Below are positions 21,133 through 33,824 of a stretch of 64,000 nucleotides of DNA, in pieces. Position numbers and translations under genes: made by a program. Position 1 is the stretch's first letter, and the number at the start of each line of letters is the position of its first letter. This DNA comes from Balanoglossus misakiensis (taxonomy: Eukaryota > Hemichordata). The DNA lies in contig CM082591.2 in NCBI GenBank assembly GCA_040954595.2, positions 9,982,001-10,046,000 of the forward strand, read 5' to 3'. A model generated the notes under the pieces. It saw only the letters and a program-made list of their open reading frames with translations, did no database searches and had not been told where the DNA came from.

Positions 21133-21295
21133 TTTAACGGATCACAAGGCGACTAGTACTTGACTGGCCGGTGGTAGCGCGTAGACTGACCTGATTAACC
21201 CCACCTACTTGATATTCATACTCCCATAAACAGCGCCCTCACGAAACAACAAAACATTTATTTCTCCCTATACGTTGTACCTTGAGAAATAACAT
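21133..21295 (-). repeat. A1 split direct repeat (5' terminus of the retrotransposon)
   Basis: 163 bp, identical to A2 at 16727-16889. The element's 5' end is at 21295, and A1 ends only 37 bp before the Gag ATG, so it probably holds the promoter and 5' leader. The outer edge falls where identity with A2 stops (aacat at 21291-21295 against the A2/B1 join). Confidence 0.85.
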
Positions 21296-22249
21296 ATTAC
21301 TCTTTACTTATGAAGAGAAATTGTTGTTAGAGACTGGGTTTCAAAAAAACACCGAGGACGTCGGGCCATCAGTGTGCATTCAACGTCTTATAACTAAGCA
21401 TGAATATACGGTGCTGGCATAATGTGAGTGTGGCCATACGGTGCTTTCACTATTAATGAACAACTTGTACGTTAACAAATGTCAGTTTTGTTGGCAAAAA
21501 GTATGTTTTTGGCTTTTCACAACATTTAACATACATTCATAGTTCAATAACTTGTGAATTGTGGACCTAAACGTTCATACGTTCAATATTCTGGTGTTTT
21601 TAACGGAGCGGTCGGTCACGATGTTACCAGCGAGCATGTACAGTCTAAACTAAATCCTCGTTGTGTATGTTTATTTGTTTGTTTGTTTGTTTGTTTGTTT
21701 GTTTGTTTTTGTTGTTTTTACATGCTATTACATACAAATATGAAAAGTTTCATTTCAGTTATTCATTAAAATGCAAACATTTGTCAAAAAACATATGAAT
21801 AGACACCTCACAGGCCATAGTCGTATCTTTAGCTTTCAGTTGTCAATTTTAGCATGACATCATGACTAATTAAGCTAATTTTGCATATTTTCCATGCTGC
21901 ACCTTGTCTGACAAGGTAAACGATTGCATATTTGAATTCCTTGACCCTGAAAACATTGGAATAGACACCTCACTTAACACCGTTGGCTCTCTTTTGTAGA
22001 CCCATTGATTTTAGATGGGCGTGTCACCTAATTAACATAAATTAGCATTTTTACCAATTCACCAAATGTTTCTTAATTAAACAAATTGTTTAAAAATATT
22101 TAAATGAATATAAGAATATGATTTCAATAGACTATTATGGTGTTGACCTGTGATATTGCACCATAATGGCTACAAACAGCGTTTTCTTCAGGTATTTTGA
22201 AATTATGACGTCACAAATTAATTTGCCATTTTCGACATGAAAACGTGAA
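21296..22249. other. Right-arm sequence of the long-TIR element, no gene
   Basis: AT-rich sequence between the retrotransposon and the right TIR. The phrase gacacctcac recurs at about 21802 and 21965 in similar contexts (aatagacacctcac), suggesting an internal duplication. No recognisable coding region. Confidence 0.5.
21671..21708 (+). repeat. (GTTT)n microsatellite
   Basis: About eight uninterrupted TTTG copies in the right arm of the long-TIR element. It resembles the CAAA tract of the satellite in reverse complement, but the flanks differ. Confidence 0.85.
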
Positions 22250-22381
22250 AAGAATTTTTGGGAACAGGCAAATTCGAAATCAGCGTATTCGAAATATCCA
22301 AAAACAACTTGTTCCCAGCTTGTACCAAAAAATGCCTGACATGCTTTTAAAATGCTCATTTTCTGAAATTTCCACCTGACT
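22250..22381 (-). repeat. Right terminal inverted repeat of the long-TIR element
   Basis: Partner of 13610-13735. A 90-codon minus-strand frame crosses this repeat and the satellite junction, but it is an accident of the sequence and not a gene. Confidence 0.75.
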
Positions 22382-22552
22382 ACCATGGTTAGGCCTACAG
22401 TGAACAAATTTTCAACAATATTTTCTGAGTTACCGCTGATATTTGTTTTGTAGTATGGATATTAAATTATACATCCCGATACAAAGCAGAATGTTATAGA
22501 CTCCTTCCTGAGTGATATTGAAAACATTACCGGAATGCTACCGCCTAATCTA

Positions 22553-25069
22553 TGGTTAGGGTTATTGCTATTATTTTATATCAGTAATCGACTTTGTGTA
22601 TATCAATGTCATTTTCATAACGAAAATGAACTCGAGTCTAATGTAAACGTTACGAATTGATCGAAAGGCGCTCTGATGAATGTTAACACGAGTGCGCAGT
22701 GACAAGACATGCATCGTGCATGACAGTGACAACAGTTCCTATAGAGCAGTTAAAAAATAAACCGGCCGTCCGTAAATTTATCAGCTATATTTTTTTTTAT
22801 TTAGTCACGTTTTCCCTGTTGCATGCTATTAGTTCAGGGGCCAGTTTTAGCAGTGCTCTATTGAGTACTTTCGTATCGATGGATTGATCTCTCGTCCAAT
22901 CAGAATGGCGGATGGTAGCATGATCCGACATATTGCGTATTACAATAGGGCTTCCTCATACAGGTCAGAACGGAGAGGTCATTCCTTTTATTTTAGGACG
23001 TCTCAGCTCCTTTGTCTTTTCTGTTATAGTGTTAAAGAAATCAAACGGTTTTGTTTTGGCCGGTAAACACCGATGGATTAACTCTTTAGTCCATCGTGCA
23101 TCCAAACGCAGTCGAGTCGGTTTGGTCATTGTTTATGCGACAGTAAATGCCAAATGTGACAGAAGCATCATATTAAATGAGATAGAATACACAAACAAAC
23201 AAACATACGAATAAACAAACAGGCAAACAAACAAACAAACAACCATTAGGGACTGTTCAGAATTTACTTCCAAGTTGGGGATGGAGGATTTTTTATTTTC
23301 CTGGTGATTTTTTTCTATGGTCTCCCCTAGTAAATTGTGGAGGAAATATGTGGACCCTCCTTAAATTTCCTGGGGATTTTCCATGGTCCCCCTATTGTGA
23401 CTTTTATGTCTAGTCTCCCCTAATTTGTCTTGGAGAAAATGGGTGGTCCCCCCCCCCCTCTGAAAATTCTCCGCCCCCTGGAAGTAAATTCTGAACAGTC
23501 CCTTATTAAAGCCAACAGCTAGCACCCTGGCTTCTCTGCCAGAGGAGCGATAACATCGACAAAATGCAGGTACACAAGAAATGAGCACTTTATTCCACAA
23601 GTGAAGTAGTCTGTTCCCTGCCCCATTCCCACCGCTGGCTGCGCCCTTTAGCGTAGCGCCGATGGCAGTGGGAATGGGGCAGGGGACCAGACTACAAGTG
23701 AAGAACCCCAGTAACAGACGTAACGAACAAACAAACTACATGTACTAACAACAAAGCAAGAAAAGTGTCAAGCGTCGTCAAAGAAAACGAAAAAGTTCTA
23801 GCATGGTTGGTAAAAGTTATTGGTAGAAAACGAATAGGGCCTTCTACAAATGACGTCTCAGACCCGCAAACGCCACCAGAACACAAAACACATGCACAGA
23901 ACAGTTTAAGCCGGTTGTTGTATGGAGCAGCAATAATCTGCGGTTGGGCCGTCGTAGATTTTCGCTGGTGGTGAAAATAAATAAAACACGATCGATGTTC
24001 GATTTATTCCAGATCACATGCGTTTACGGCCAGGAGAGAGCATAAAAGTCTTCAAATGACCATGTGGTGGCGCACTTTTTCCGATTGGCTGTATTTCAAT
24101 TTGTTCGTGGTAAATTAATTTTGTGGAGGTGACCGGCACTGAAGCTCTTAGCTAGGATGAGGTGGGATTGAAAAATGCCCCATTTTAGCTGTTTTAAAAT
24201 ATACGACTATTTATAGACAAAAGGAAAATAAAACAAGCGCAAAAACATACCAAACCTAGTTTTATTAATTAAAAACAAAATTGCTGAGTAAAGGTTTTCA
24301 TGTGGGCATTCACTTTGAACTTGCTAAATTAATTTAAAGAGACAAAGTCGCTCTCTCTTTGTCCTTTTGCGATGATAGAATGCTTGCTTGAAGTCTCTCG
24401 TGCAATAAATGATGTCGATTCATACATGTATGGATGGTGTATAGGTGGTCGGAATTTACATGTCTTTGCCACGACCAAACCAACAACACGTAAAATCAAA
24501 GTTTGGGTCATGAAATCGAGTTTTGTTACAGTCTGGAATTTCATGCCACCCCTTATGGTCATATTATTCTTGGTAGGCAAAAGTGACAAGTAGTCAAGTT
24601 TCAACACAGGCAACATTTTTTACAAACAAACCACAAAGAAGACATCAAAAGGGAGAGAATTATAGAATGGTCAATGTGTGAAAAGTTAAGATAGGTAAAG
24701 TGGCCGGGTTCAACATTAACTCATCGACTTCATATAGTCTTCATGCCATGGTTTTTGCCTGCCCTGAAAGTTCTTGTCGTTGCAGAAGTGGTTTTGACAG
24801 AAAGAATTTAGTCTTCCGGGATGTTTGTGATTATTTGAACACCAGACAATACAATGCAACCTTGACTTCCAAAATACTTACCGGCATTGCATTATCTTAC
24901 CATGGTTAGGCCTACAGTGAACAAACTTTCAACAATATTTTCTGAGTTACCGCTGATATTTGTTTTGTAGTATGGATATTAAATTATACATCCCGATACA
25001 AAGCAGAATGTTATAGAATCCTTCCTGAGTGATATTGAAAAAATTACCGGAATGCTACCGCCTAATCTA
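22553..25069 (+). repeat. Satellite unit 6
   Basis: 2517 bp. Harbinger MITE at 23249-23502. It shares actctttag (near 23083), tttttctatgg (near 23310) and gtggaccct (near 23350) with units 13 and 14. It shares gtctggaat (24531) and gataggtaaag (24691) with unit 7. Confidence 0.95.
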
Positions 25070-27590
25070 TGGTTAGGGTTATTGCTATTATTTTATATCA
25101 GTAATCGACTTTGTGTATATCAATGTCATTTTCATAACGAAAATGAACTCGAGTCTAATGTAAACGTTACGAATTGATCGAAAGGCGCTCTGATGAATGT
25201 TAACACGAGTGCGCAGTGACAAGACATGCATCGTGCATGACAGTGACAACAGTTCCTATAGAGCAGTTAAAAAAATAAACCGGCCGTCCGTAAATTTATC
25301 AGCTATATTTTTTTTTTATTTAGTCACGTTTTCCCTGTTGCATGCTATTAGTTCAGGGGCCAGTTTTAGCAGTGCTCTATTGAGTACTTTCGTATCGATG
25401 GATTGATCTCTCGTCCAATCAGAATGGCGGATGGTAGCATGATCCGACATATTGCGTATTACAATAGGGCTTCCTCATACAGGTCAGAACGGAGAGGTCA
25501 TTCCTTTTATTTTAGGACGTCTCAGCTCCTTTGTCTTTTCTGTTATAGTGTTAAATAAATCAAACGGTTTTGTTTTGGCCGGTAAACACCGATGGATTAA
25601 CTCTTAAGTCCATCGTGCATCCAAACGCAGTCGAGTCGGTTTGGTCATTGTTTATGCGACAGTAAATGCCAAATGTGACAGAAGCATCATATTAAATGAG
25701 ATAGAATACACAAACAAACAAACAAACATACGAATAAACAAACAGGCAAACAAACAAACAAACAACCATTAGGGACTGTTCAGAATTTACTTCCAAGTTG
25801 GGGATGGAGGATTTTTTATTTTCCTGGTGATTTATTTCCATGGTCTCCCCTAGTAAATTGTGGAGGAAATATGTGGTCCCTCCTTAAATTGCCTGGGGAT
25901 TTTCCATGGTCCCCCTATTGTGACTTTTATGTCTAGTCTCCCCTTATTTGTCTTGGAGAAAATGGGTGGTCCCCCCCCCTCTGAAAATTCTCCGCCCCCT
26001 GGAAGTAAATTCTGAACAGTCCCTTATTAAAGCCAACAGCTAGCACCCTGGCTTCTCTGCCAGAGGAGCGATAACATCGACAAAATGCAGATACACAAGA
26101 AATGAGCACTTTATTCCACAAGCGAAGTAGTCTGTTCCCTGCCCCATTCCCACCGCTGGCTGCGCCCTTTAGCGTAGCGCCGATGGCAGTGGGAATGGGG
26201 CAGGGGACCAGACTACAAGTGAAGAACCCCAGTAACAGACGTAATGAACAAACAAACTACATGTACTAACAACAAAGCAAGAAAAGTGTCAAGCGTCGTC
26301 AAAGAAAACGAAAAAGTTCTAGCATGGTTGGTAAAAGTTATTGGTAGAAAACGAATAGGGCCTTCTACAAATGACGTCTCAGACCCGCAAACGCCACCAG
26401 AACACAAAACACATGCACAGAACAGTTTAAGCCGGTTGTTGTATGGAGCAGCAATAATCTGCGGTTGGGCCGTCGTAGATTTTCGCTGGTGGTGAAAATA
26501 AATAAAACACGATCGATGTTCGATTTATTCCAGATCACATGCGTTTACGGCCAGGAGAGAGCATAAAAGTCTTCAAATGACCATGTGGTGGCGCACTTTT
26601 TCCGATTGGCTGTATTTCAATTTGTTCGTGGTAAATTAATTTTGTGGAGGTGACCGGCACTGAAGCTCTTAGCTAGGATGAGGTGGGATGGAAAAATGCC
26701 CCATTTTAGCTGTTTTAAAATATACGACTATTTATAGACAAAAGGAAAATAAAACAAGCGCAAAAACATACCAAACCTAGTTTTATTAATTAAAAACAAA
26801 ATTGCTGAGTAAAGGTTTTCATGTGGGCATTCACTTTGAACTTGCTAAATTAATTTAAAGAGACAAAGTCGCTCTCTCTTTGTCCCTTTGCGATGATAGA
26901 ATGCTTGCTTGAAGTCTCTCGTGCAATAAATGATGTCGATTCATACATGTATGGATGGTGTATAGGTGGTCGGAATTTACATGTCTTTGCCACGACCAAA
27001 CCAACAACACGTAAAATCAAAGTTTGGGTCATGAAATCGAGTTTTGTTACAGTCTGGAATTTCATGCCACCCCTTATGGTCATATTATTCTTGGTAGGCA
27101 AAAGTGACAAGTAGTCAAGTTTCAACACAGGCAACATTTTTTACAAACAAACCACAAAGAAGACATCAAAAGGGAGAGAATTATAGAATGGTCAATGTGT
27201 GAAAAGTTAAGATAGGTAAAGTGGCCGGGTTCAACATTAACTCATCGACTTCATATCGTCTTCATGCCATGGTTTTTGCCTGCCCTGAAAGTTCTTGTCG
27301 TTGCAGAAGTGGTTTTGACAGAAAGAATTTAGTCTTCCGGGATGTTTGTGATTATTTGAACACCAGACAATACAATGCAACCTTGACTTCCAAAATACTT
27401 ACCGGCATTGCATTATCTTACCATGGTTAGGCCTACAGTGAACAAACTTTCAACAATATTTTCTGAGTTACCGCTGATATTTGTTTTGTAGTATGGATAT
27501 TAAATTATACATCCCGATACAAAGCAGAATGTTATAGAATCCTTCCTGAGTGATATTGAAAAAATTACCGGAATGCTACCGCCTAATCTA
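25070..27590 (+). repeat. Satellite unit 7
   Basis: 2521 bp. Harbinger MITE at 25772-26023. Carries one extra CAAA copy near 25712 and the variant gttaaataaatc (25550) shared with units 8 and 10. A C-to-T change at 26244-26246 creates an ATG absent from other units; this is a chance start, not evidence of a gene. Confidence 0.95.
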
Positions 27591-30106
27591 TGGTTAGGGT
27601 TATTGCTATTATTTTATATCAGTAATCGACTTTGTGTATATCAATGTCATTTTCATAACGAAAATGAACTCGAGTCTAATGTAAACGTTACGAATTGATC
27701 GAAAGGCGCTCTGATGAATGTTAACACGAGTTCGCAGTGACAAGACATGCATCGTGCGTGACAGTGACAACAGTTCCTATAGAGCAGTTAAAAAATAAAC
27801 CGGCCGTCCGTAAATTTATCAGCTATATTTTTTTTTTATTTAGTCACGTTTTCCCTGTTGCATGCTATTAGTTCAGGGGCCAGTTTTAGCAGTGCTCTAT
27901 TGAGTACTTTCGTATCGATGGATTGATCTCTCGTCCAATCAGAATGGCGGATGGTAGCATGATCCGACATATTGCGTATTACAATAGGGCTTCCTCATAC
28001 AGGTCAGAACGGAGAGGTCATTCCTTTTATTTTAGGACGTCTCAGCTCCTTTGTCTTTTCTGTTATAGTGTTAAATAAATCAAACGGTTTTGTTTTGGCC
28101 GGTAAACACCGATGGATTAACTCTTAAGTCCATCGTGCATCCAAACGCAGTCGAGTCGGTTTGGTCATTGTTTATGCGACAGTAAATGCCAAATGTGACA
28201 GAAGCATCATATTAAATGAGATAGAATACACAAACAAACAAACATACGAATAAACAAACAGGCAAACAAACAAACAAACAACCATTAGGGACTGTTCAGA
28301 ATTTACTTCCAAGTTGGGGATGGAGGATTTTTTATTTTCCTGGTGATTTTTTTCCATGGTCTCCCCTAGTAAATTGTGGAGGAAATATGTGGTCCCTCCT
28401 TAAATTTCCTGGGGATTTTCCATGGTCCCCCTATTGTGACTTTTATGTCTAGTCTCCCCTAATTTGTCTTGGAGAAAATGGGTGGTCCCCCCCCCCTCTG
28501 AAAATTCTCCGCCCCCCTGGAAGTAAATTCTGAACAGTCCCTTATTAAAGCCAACAGCTAGCACCCTGGCTTCTCTGCCAGAGGAGCGATAACATCGACA
28601 AAATGCAGATACACAAGAAATGAGCACTTTATTCCACAAGTGAAGTAGTCTGTTCCCTGCCCCATTCCCACCGCTGGCTGCGCCCTTTAGCGTAGCGCCG
28701 ATGGCAGTGGGAATGGGGCAGGGGACCAGACTACAAGTGAAGAACCCCAGTAACAGACGTAACGAACAAACAAACTACATGTACTAACAACAAAGCAAGA
28801 AAAGTGTCAAGCGTCGTCAGAGAAAACGAAAAAGTTCTAGCATGGTTGGTAAAAGTTTTTGGTAGAAAACGAATAGGGCCTTCTACAAATGACGTCTCAG
28901 ACCCGCAAACGCCACCAGAACACAAAACACATGCACAGAACAGTTTAAGCCGGTTGTTGTATGGAGCAGCAATAATCTGCGGTTGGGCCGTCGTAGATTT
29001 TCGCTGGTGGTGAAAATAAATAAACCACACGATCGATGTTCGATTTATTCCAGATCACATGCGTTTACGGCCAGGAGAGAGCATAAAAGTCTTCAAATGA
29101 CCATGTGGTGGCGCACTTTTTCCGATTGGCTGTATTTCAATTTGTTCGTGGTAAATTAATTTTGTGGAGGTGACCGGCACTGAAGCTCTTAGCTAGGATG
29201 AGGTGGGATGGAAAATGCCCCATTTTAGCTGTTTTAAAATATACGACTATTTATAGACAAAAGGAAAATAAAACAAGCGCAAAAACATACCAAACCTAGT
29301 TTTATTAATTAAAAACAAAATTGCTGAGTAAAGGTTTTCATGTGGGCATTCACTTTGAACTTGCTAAATTAATTTAAAGAGACAAAGTCGCTCTCTCTTT
29401 GTCCTTTTGCGATGATAGAATGCTTGCTTGAAGTCTCTCGTGCAATAAATGATGTCGATTCATACATGTATGGATGGTGTATAGGTGGTCGGAATTTACA
29501 TGTCTTTGCCACGACCAAACCAACAACACGTAAAATCAAAATTTGGGTCATGAAATCGAGTTTTGTTACAGTCTAGAATTTCATGCCACCCCTTATGGTC
29601 ATATTATTCTTGGTAGGCAAAAGTGACAAGTAGTCAAGTTTCAACACAGGCAACATTTTTTACAAACAAACCACCAAAAAGACATCAAAAGGGAGAGAAT
29701 TATAGAATGGTCAATGTGTGAAAAGTTAAGATACGTAAAGTGGCCGGGTTCAACATTAACTCATCGACTTCATATCGTCTTCATGCCATGGTTTTTGCCT
29801 GCCCTGAAGTTCTTGTCGTTACAGAAGTGGTTTTGACAGAAAGAATTTAGTCTTCCGGGATGTTTGTGATTATTTGAACACCAGACAATACAATGCAACC
29901 TTGACTTCCAAAATACTTACCGGCATTGCATTATCTTACCATGGTTAGGCCTACAGTGAACACATTTTCAACAATATTTTCTGAGTTACCGCTGATATTT
30001 GTTTTGTAGTATGGATATTAAATTATACATCCCGATACAAAACAATGTTATAGAATCCTTCCTGAGTGATATTGAAAAAATTACCGGAATGCTACCGCCT
30101 AATCTA
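27591..30106 (+). repeat. Satellite unit 8
   Basis: 2516 bp. Harbinger MITE at 28288-28541. Private changes include gtcgtcagag (28812), an added CA in ataaaccacacg (29020) and a lost A in cctgaagttc (29805). The aaaatttggg variant (29538) is shared with unit 15. Confidence 0.95.
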
Positions 30107-33100
30107 TGGTTAGGGATATTGCTATTATTTTATATCAGTAATCGACTTTGTGTATATCAATGTCATTTTCATAACGAAAATGAACTCGAGTCTAATGTAA
30201 ACGTTACGAATTGATCGAAAGGCGCTCTGATGAATGTTAACACGAGTGCGCAGTGACAAGACATGCATCGTGCATGACAGTGACAACAGTTCCTATAGAG
30301 CAGTTAAAAAATAAACCGGCCGTCCGGAAATTTATCAGCTATATTTTTTTTTATTTAGTCACGTTTTCCCTGTTGCATGCTATTAGTTCAGGGGCCAGTT
30401 TTAGCAGTGCTCTATTGAGTACTTTCGTATCGATGGATTGATCTCTCGTCCAATCAGAATGGCGGATGGTAGCATGATCCGACATATTGCGTATTACAAT
30501 AGGGCTTCCTCATACAGGTCAGAACGGAGAGGTCATTCCTTTTATTTTATGACGTCTCAGCTCCTTTGTCTTTTCTGTTATAGTGTTAAAGAAATCAAAC
30601 GGTTTTGTTTTGGCCGGTAAACACCGATGGATTAACTCTTAAGTCCATCGTGCATCCAAACGCAGTCGAGTCGGTTTGGTCATTGTTTATGCGACAGTAA
30701 ATGCCAAATGTGACAGAAGCATCATATTAAATGAGATAGAATACACAAACAAACAAACATACGAATAAACAAACAGGCAAACAAACAAACAAACAAACAA
30801 CCATTAGGGACTGTTCAGAATTTACTTCCAAGTTGGGGATGGAGGATTTTTTATTTTCCTGGTGATTTTTTTCCATGGTCTCCCCTAGTAAATTGTGGAG
30901 GAAATATGTGGTCCCTCCTTAAATTTCCTGGGGATTTTCCATGGTCCCCCTATTGTGACTTTTATGTCTAGTCTCCCCTAATTTGTCTTGGAGAAAATGG
31001 GTGGTCCCCCCCCCCCCCTCTGAATATTCTCCGCCCCCTGGAAGTAAATTCTGAACAGTCCCTTATTAAAGCCAACAGCTAGCACCCTGGCTTCTCTGCC
31101 AGAGGAGCGATAACATCGACAAAATGCAGATACACAAGAAATGAGCACTTTATTCCACAAGTGAAGTAGTCTGTTCCCTGCCCCATTCCCACCGCTGGCT
31201 GCGCCCTTTAGCGTAGCGCCGATGGCAGTGGGAATGGGGCAGGGGACCAGACTACAAGTGAAGAACCCCAGTAACAGACGTAACGAACAAACAAACTACA
31301 TGTACTAACAACAAAGCAAGAAAAGTGTCAAGCGTCGTCAAAGAAAACGAAAAAGTTCTAGCATGGTTGGTAAAAGTTATTGGTAGAAAACGAATAGGGC
31401 CTTCTACAAATGACGTCTCAGACCCGCAAACGCCACCAGAACACAAAACACATGCACAGAACAGTTTAAGCTGGTTGTTGTATGGAGCAGCAATAATCTG
31501 CGGTTGGGCCGTCGTAGATTTTCGCTGGTGGTGAAAATAAATAAAACACGATCGATGTTCGATTTATTCCAGATCACATGCGTTTACGGCCAGGAGAGAG
31601 CATAAAAGTCTTCAAATGACCATGTGGTGGCGCACTTTTTCCGATTGGCTGTATTTCAATTTGTTCGTGGTAAATTAATTTTGTGGAGGTGACCGGCACT
31701 GAAGCTCTTAGCTAGGATGAGGTGGGATGGAAAAATGCCCCATTTTAGCTGTTTTAAAATATACGACTATTTATAGACAAAAGGAAAATAAAACAAGCGC
31801 AAAAACATACCAAACCTAGTTTTATTAATTAAAAACAAAATTGCTGAGTAAAGGTTTTCATGTGGGCATTCACTTTGAACCACGGGCGTCATGGAACAAT
31901 AAAGTGTATAGATATTAATAAACTTATCATAAACGCGACGTCCTCAATGAACAAAGAATAAAATATTTCATGGGTTTGTTTGGTGTGGACGCGAAATGCA
32001 CTAAAGCTAGGTCAGTGTTAACTTTATGTGCAAAACCACACCGTACGCGTACCTCTATAGGGGATAGGCACCGTGTGTATACGATCTCGTCTTGAGCAGT
32101 AAAGGCGATGTCTACGCATGCGTGCGCGCCCGCAACTGATCTGTGTACGTGAGTACACATATATACAGGGTATGAAACGAATTTTCAGCCCACCACCATT
32201 TGGCAACTATTACGAAGAGAATCGCTACCAAACCAGAGTATTTGTTTTAGATTAGATAGAAACCTAATGTCTGGCTTTTCAATTTTCAAAAGTCGGTCGA
32301 ACATTCGAGATATTATCGATCGAAAAGTGTCACTCGTCCTGGGGACGTGCGTTACCGACGCAAATTTCTCTCTGAAAGGTATACATAGGACATACTGTTT
32401 CATGAAAAAAAATCATAGCAAATATAACAGTGATGCACATGAACAACGTCCACCATGACTGGGAGGAGCTGAACTGAGCTCACGCATAGTTTCATACACA
32501 TGATATAAAACCCGGCGATCGAACACGGCACTTCCGGTCACCAGATTCGCAATGGTTTTGTATACGGATTTGTTGTATTTTTCACGTTTTCCGTTTTTTA
32601 TTCATGATTAATCCAACACTTTTCAAGACACATTCTAAGCAAAAATGAAAATTATTGACTACACTTCGATGGCACTCTGCTCCGTAGAACAAAGTGTCCC
32701 CCCTGTCCCCCCTTTTTAGTAACGCACGTCCCCAGACTCCATGTGAGCGATTGCATACCCTTCCTTACATACACTGTATACGAGCGCGTCTGTCCTGGCT
32801 AGCAACGGAGTCGTACGATCGTCTGCCGCGCGCGCTGGGCCCGGCGCGTGCGCGCGTGCGGTTGTAGATTGCTCCAACACTTCCGCGTTCGGCGCGTTCG
32901 GCGGCGCTAGTGCGTTCGCTCGCATATTTTGCGAGTCCAGCTGTAGCTAGGCCGTTCGTGAGTGTAGTTCTCGTTCACATAAAAAAAGGAAATAATTTAT
33001 TGTGTATTCGTTTAGACCTATGCTAAATTATCCATACACTTTATTGTTCCATGACGCCCGTGTTTGAACTTGCTAAATTAATTTAAAGAGACAAAGTCGC

Positions 33101-33824
33101 TCTCTCTTTGTCCTTTTGCGATGATAGAATGCTTGCTTGAAGTCTCTCGTGCAATAAATGATGTCGATTCATACATGTATGGATGGTGTATAGGTGGTCG
33201 GAATTTACATGTCTTTGCCACGACCAAACCAACAACACGTAAAATCAAAGTTTGGGTCATGAAATCGAGTTTTGTTACAGTCTAGAATTTCATGCCACCC
33301 CTTATGGTCATATTATTCTTGGTAGGCAAAAGTGACAAGTAGTCAAGTTTCAACACAGGCAACATTTTTTACAAACAAACCACAAAGAAGACATCAAAAG
33401 GGAGAGAATTATAGAATGGTCAATGTGTGAAAAGTTAAGATACGTAAAGTGGCCGGGTTCAACATTAACTCATCGACTTCATATCGTCTTCATGCCATGG
33501 TTTTTGCCTGCCCTGAAAGTTCTTGTCGTTGCAGAAGTGGTTTTGACAGAAAGAATTTAGTCTTCCGGGATGTTTGTGATTATTTGAACACCAGACAATA
33601 CAATGCAACCTTGACTTCCAAAATACTTACCGGCATTGCATTATCTTACCATGGTTAGGCCTACAGTGAACACATTTTCAACAATATTTTCTGAGTTACC
33701 GCTGATATTTGTTTTGTAGTATGGATATTAAATTATACATCCCGATACAAAACAGAATGTTATAGAATCCTTCCTGAGTGATATTGAAAAAATTACCGGA
33801 ATGCTACCGCCTAATCTACATGTA
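30107..33824 (+). repeat. Satellite unit 9, interrupted by a 1.18 kb TIR element
   Basis: 3718 bp, 1189 bp of it the insertion plus target duplication. Harbinger MITE at 30807-31062. It has a private 6 bp insertion near 33819-33824 (ctacatgtatgg instead of ctatgg). Its flanks lack the caaggttgg and ttaggt variants of units 4 and 10. Confidence 0.95.
31881..33062. mobile_element. 1.18 kb non-autonomous TIR transposon, copy 2
   Basis: 1182 bp, nearly identical to copy 1, with the same TIRs and the same tttgaac duplication (31874-31880 and 33063-33069) at the same monomer position, here in unit 9. It differs from copy 1 at a few bases: gcttttcaatt near 32275, gtaacgcacg near 32719, and one A fewer in the run near 32983. 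Confidence 0.85.

Larger units (their letters stand above)
16473..21295 (-). mobile_element. Apparently intact DIRS-order retrotransposon, PAT-like (split direct repeats)
   Basis: 4823 bp, read on the minus strand. Order: A1 repeat (21295-21133), Gag, RT/RNase H/MT-like Pol, tyrosine recombinase, B1 (16989-16890), A2 (16889-16727), 154 bp spacer, B2 (16572-16473). A1 and A2 are 163 bp and B1 and B2 100 bp, and each pair looks identical base for base. Tyrosine recombinase retroelements have no long LTRs and no target duplication, and none is seen here. Split direct repeats occur in Ngaro and PAT-like elements. The MT-like domain, known in DIRS and PAT but not Ngaro, favours PAT-like. Identical repeats and open frames suggest a young insertion. 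Confidence 0.88.
13610..22381. mobile_element. Long-TIR DNA transposon inserted in unit 5 (non-autonomous, host of a nested retroelement)
   Basis: Satellite sequence stops at 13609 and resumes at 22382. The insertion begins agtcaggtggagattt and ends with the near-complement aaatttccacctgact, and is flanked by accat (13605-13609 and 22382-22386), which occurs once at this place in uninterrupted units. The imperfect TIR homology runs about 130 bp inward. Removing the nested 4823 bp retrotransposon leaves 3949 bp with no recognisable transposase, so the element looks non-autonomous or badly decayed. The superfamily is unassigned. The AG...CT ends recall several groups, but the 5 bp duplication and lack of coding content prevent a call. 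Confidence 0.75.
11262..22552 (+). repeat. Satellite unit 5, interrupted by an 8.77 kb insertion
   Basis: 11291 bp, 2514 bp of it satellite. Harbinger MITE at 11957-12209. The left part shares gattaaatc (11786), ggaatttttatt (11995) and gaggagagat (12251) with unit 11. The right part shares aataaaacatg (13112), ttattctggtagg (13270) and the atagactcc tail (22496) with unit 12. The unit is therefore a chimera of two unit types. Confidence 0.95.

Noticed and set aside
16473-21295. LTR retrotransposon or classical DIRS with inverted terminal repeats
   Set aside because: The repeats are split direct repeats (A1...B1A2...B2), not LTRs or inverted terminal repeats, and the integration enzyme is a tyrosine recombinase rather than a DDE integrase.
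13610-22381. Polinton/Maverick because of AG...CT ends
   Set aside because: Polintons have 6 bp duplications and large coding regions (polymerase B, integrase, capsid). This element has a 5 bp duplication and no such genes.
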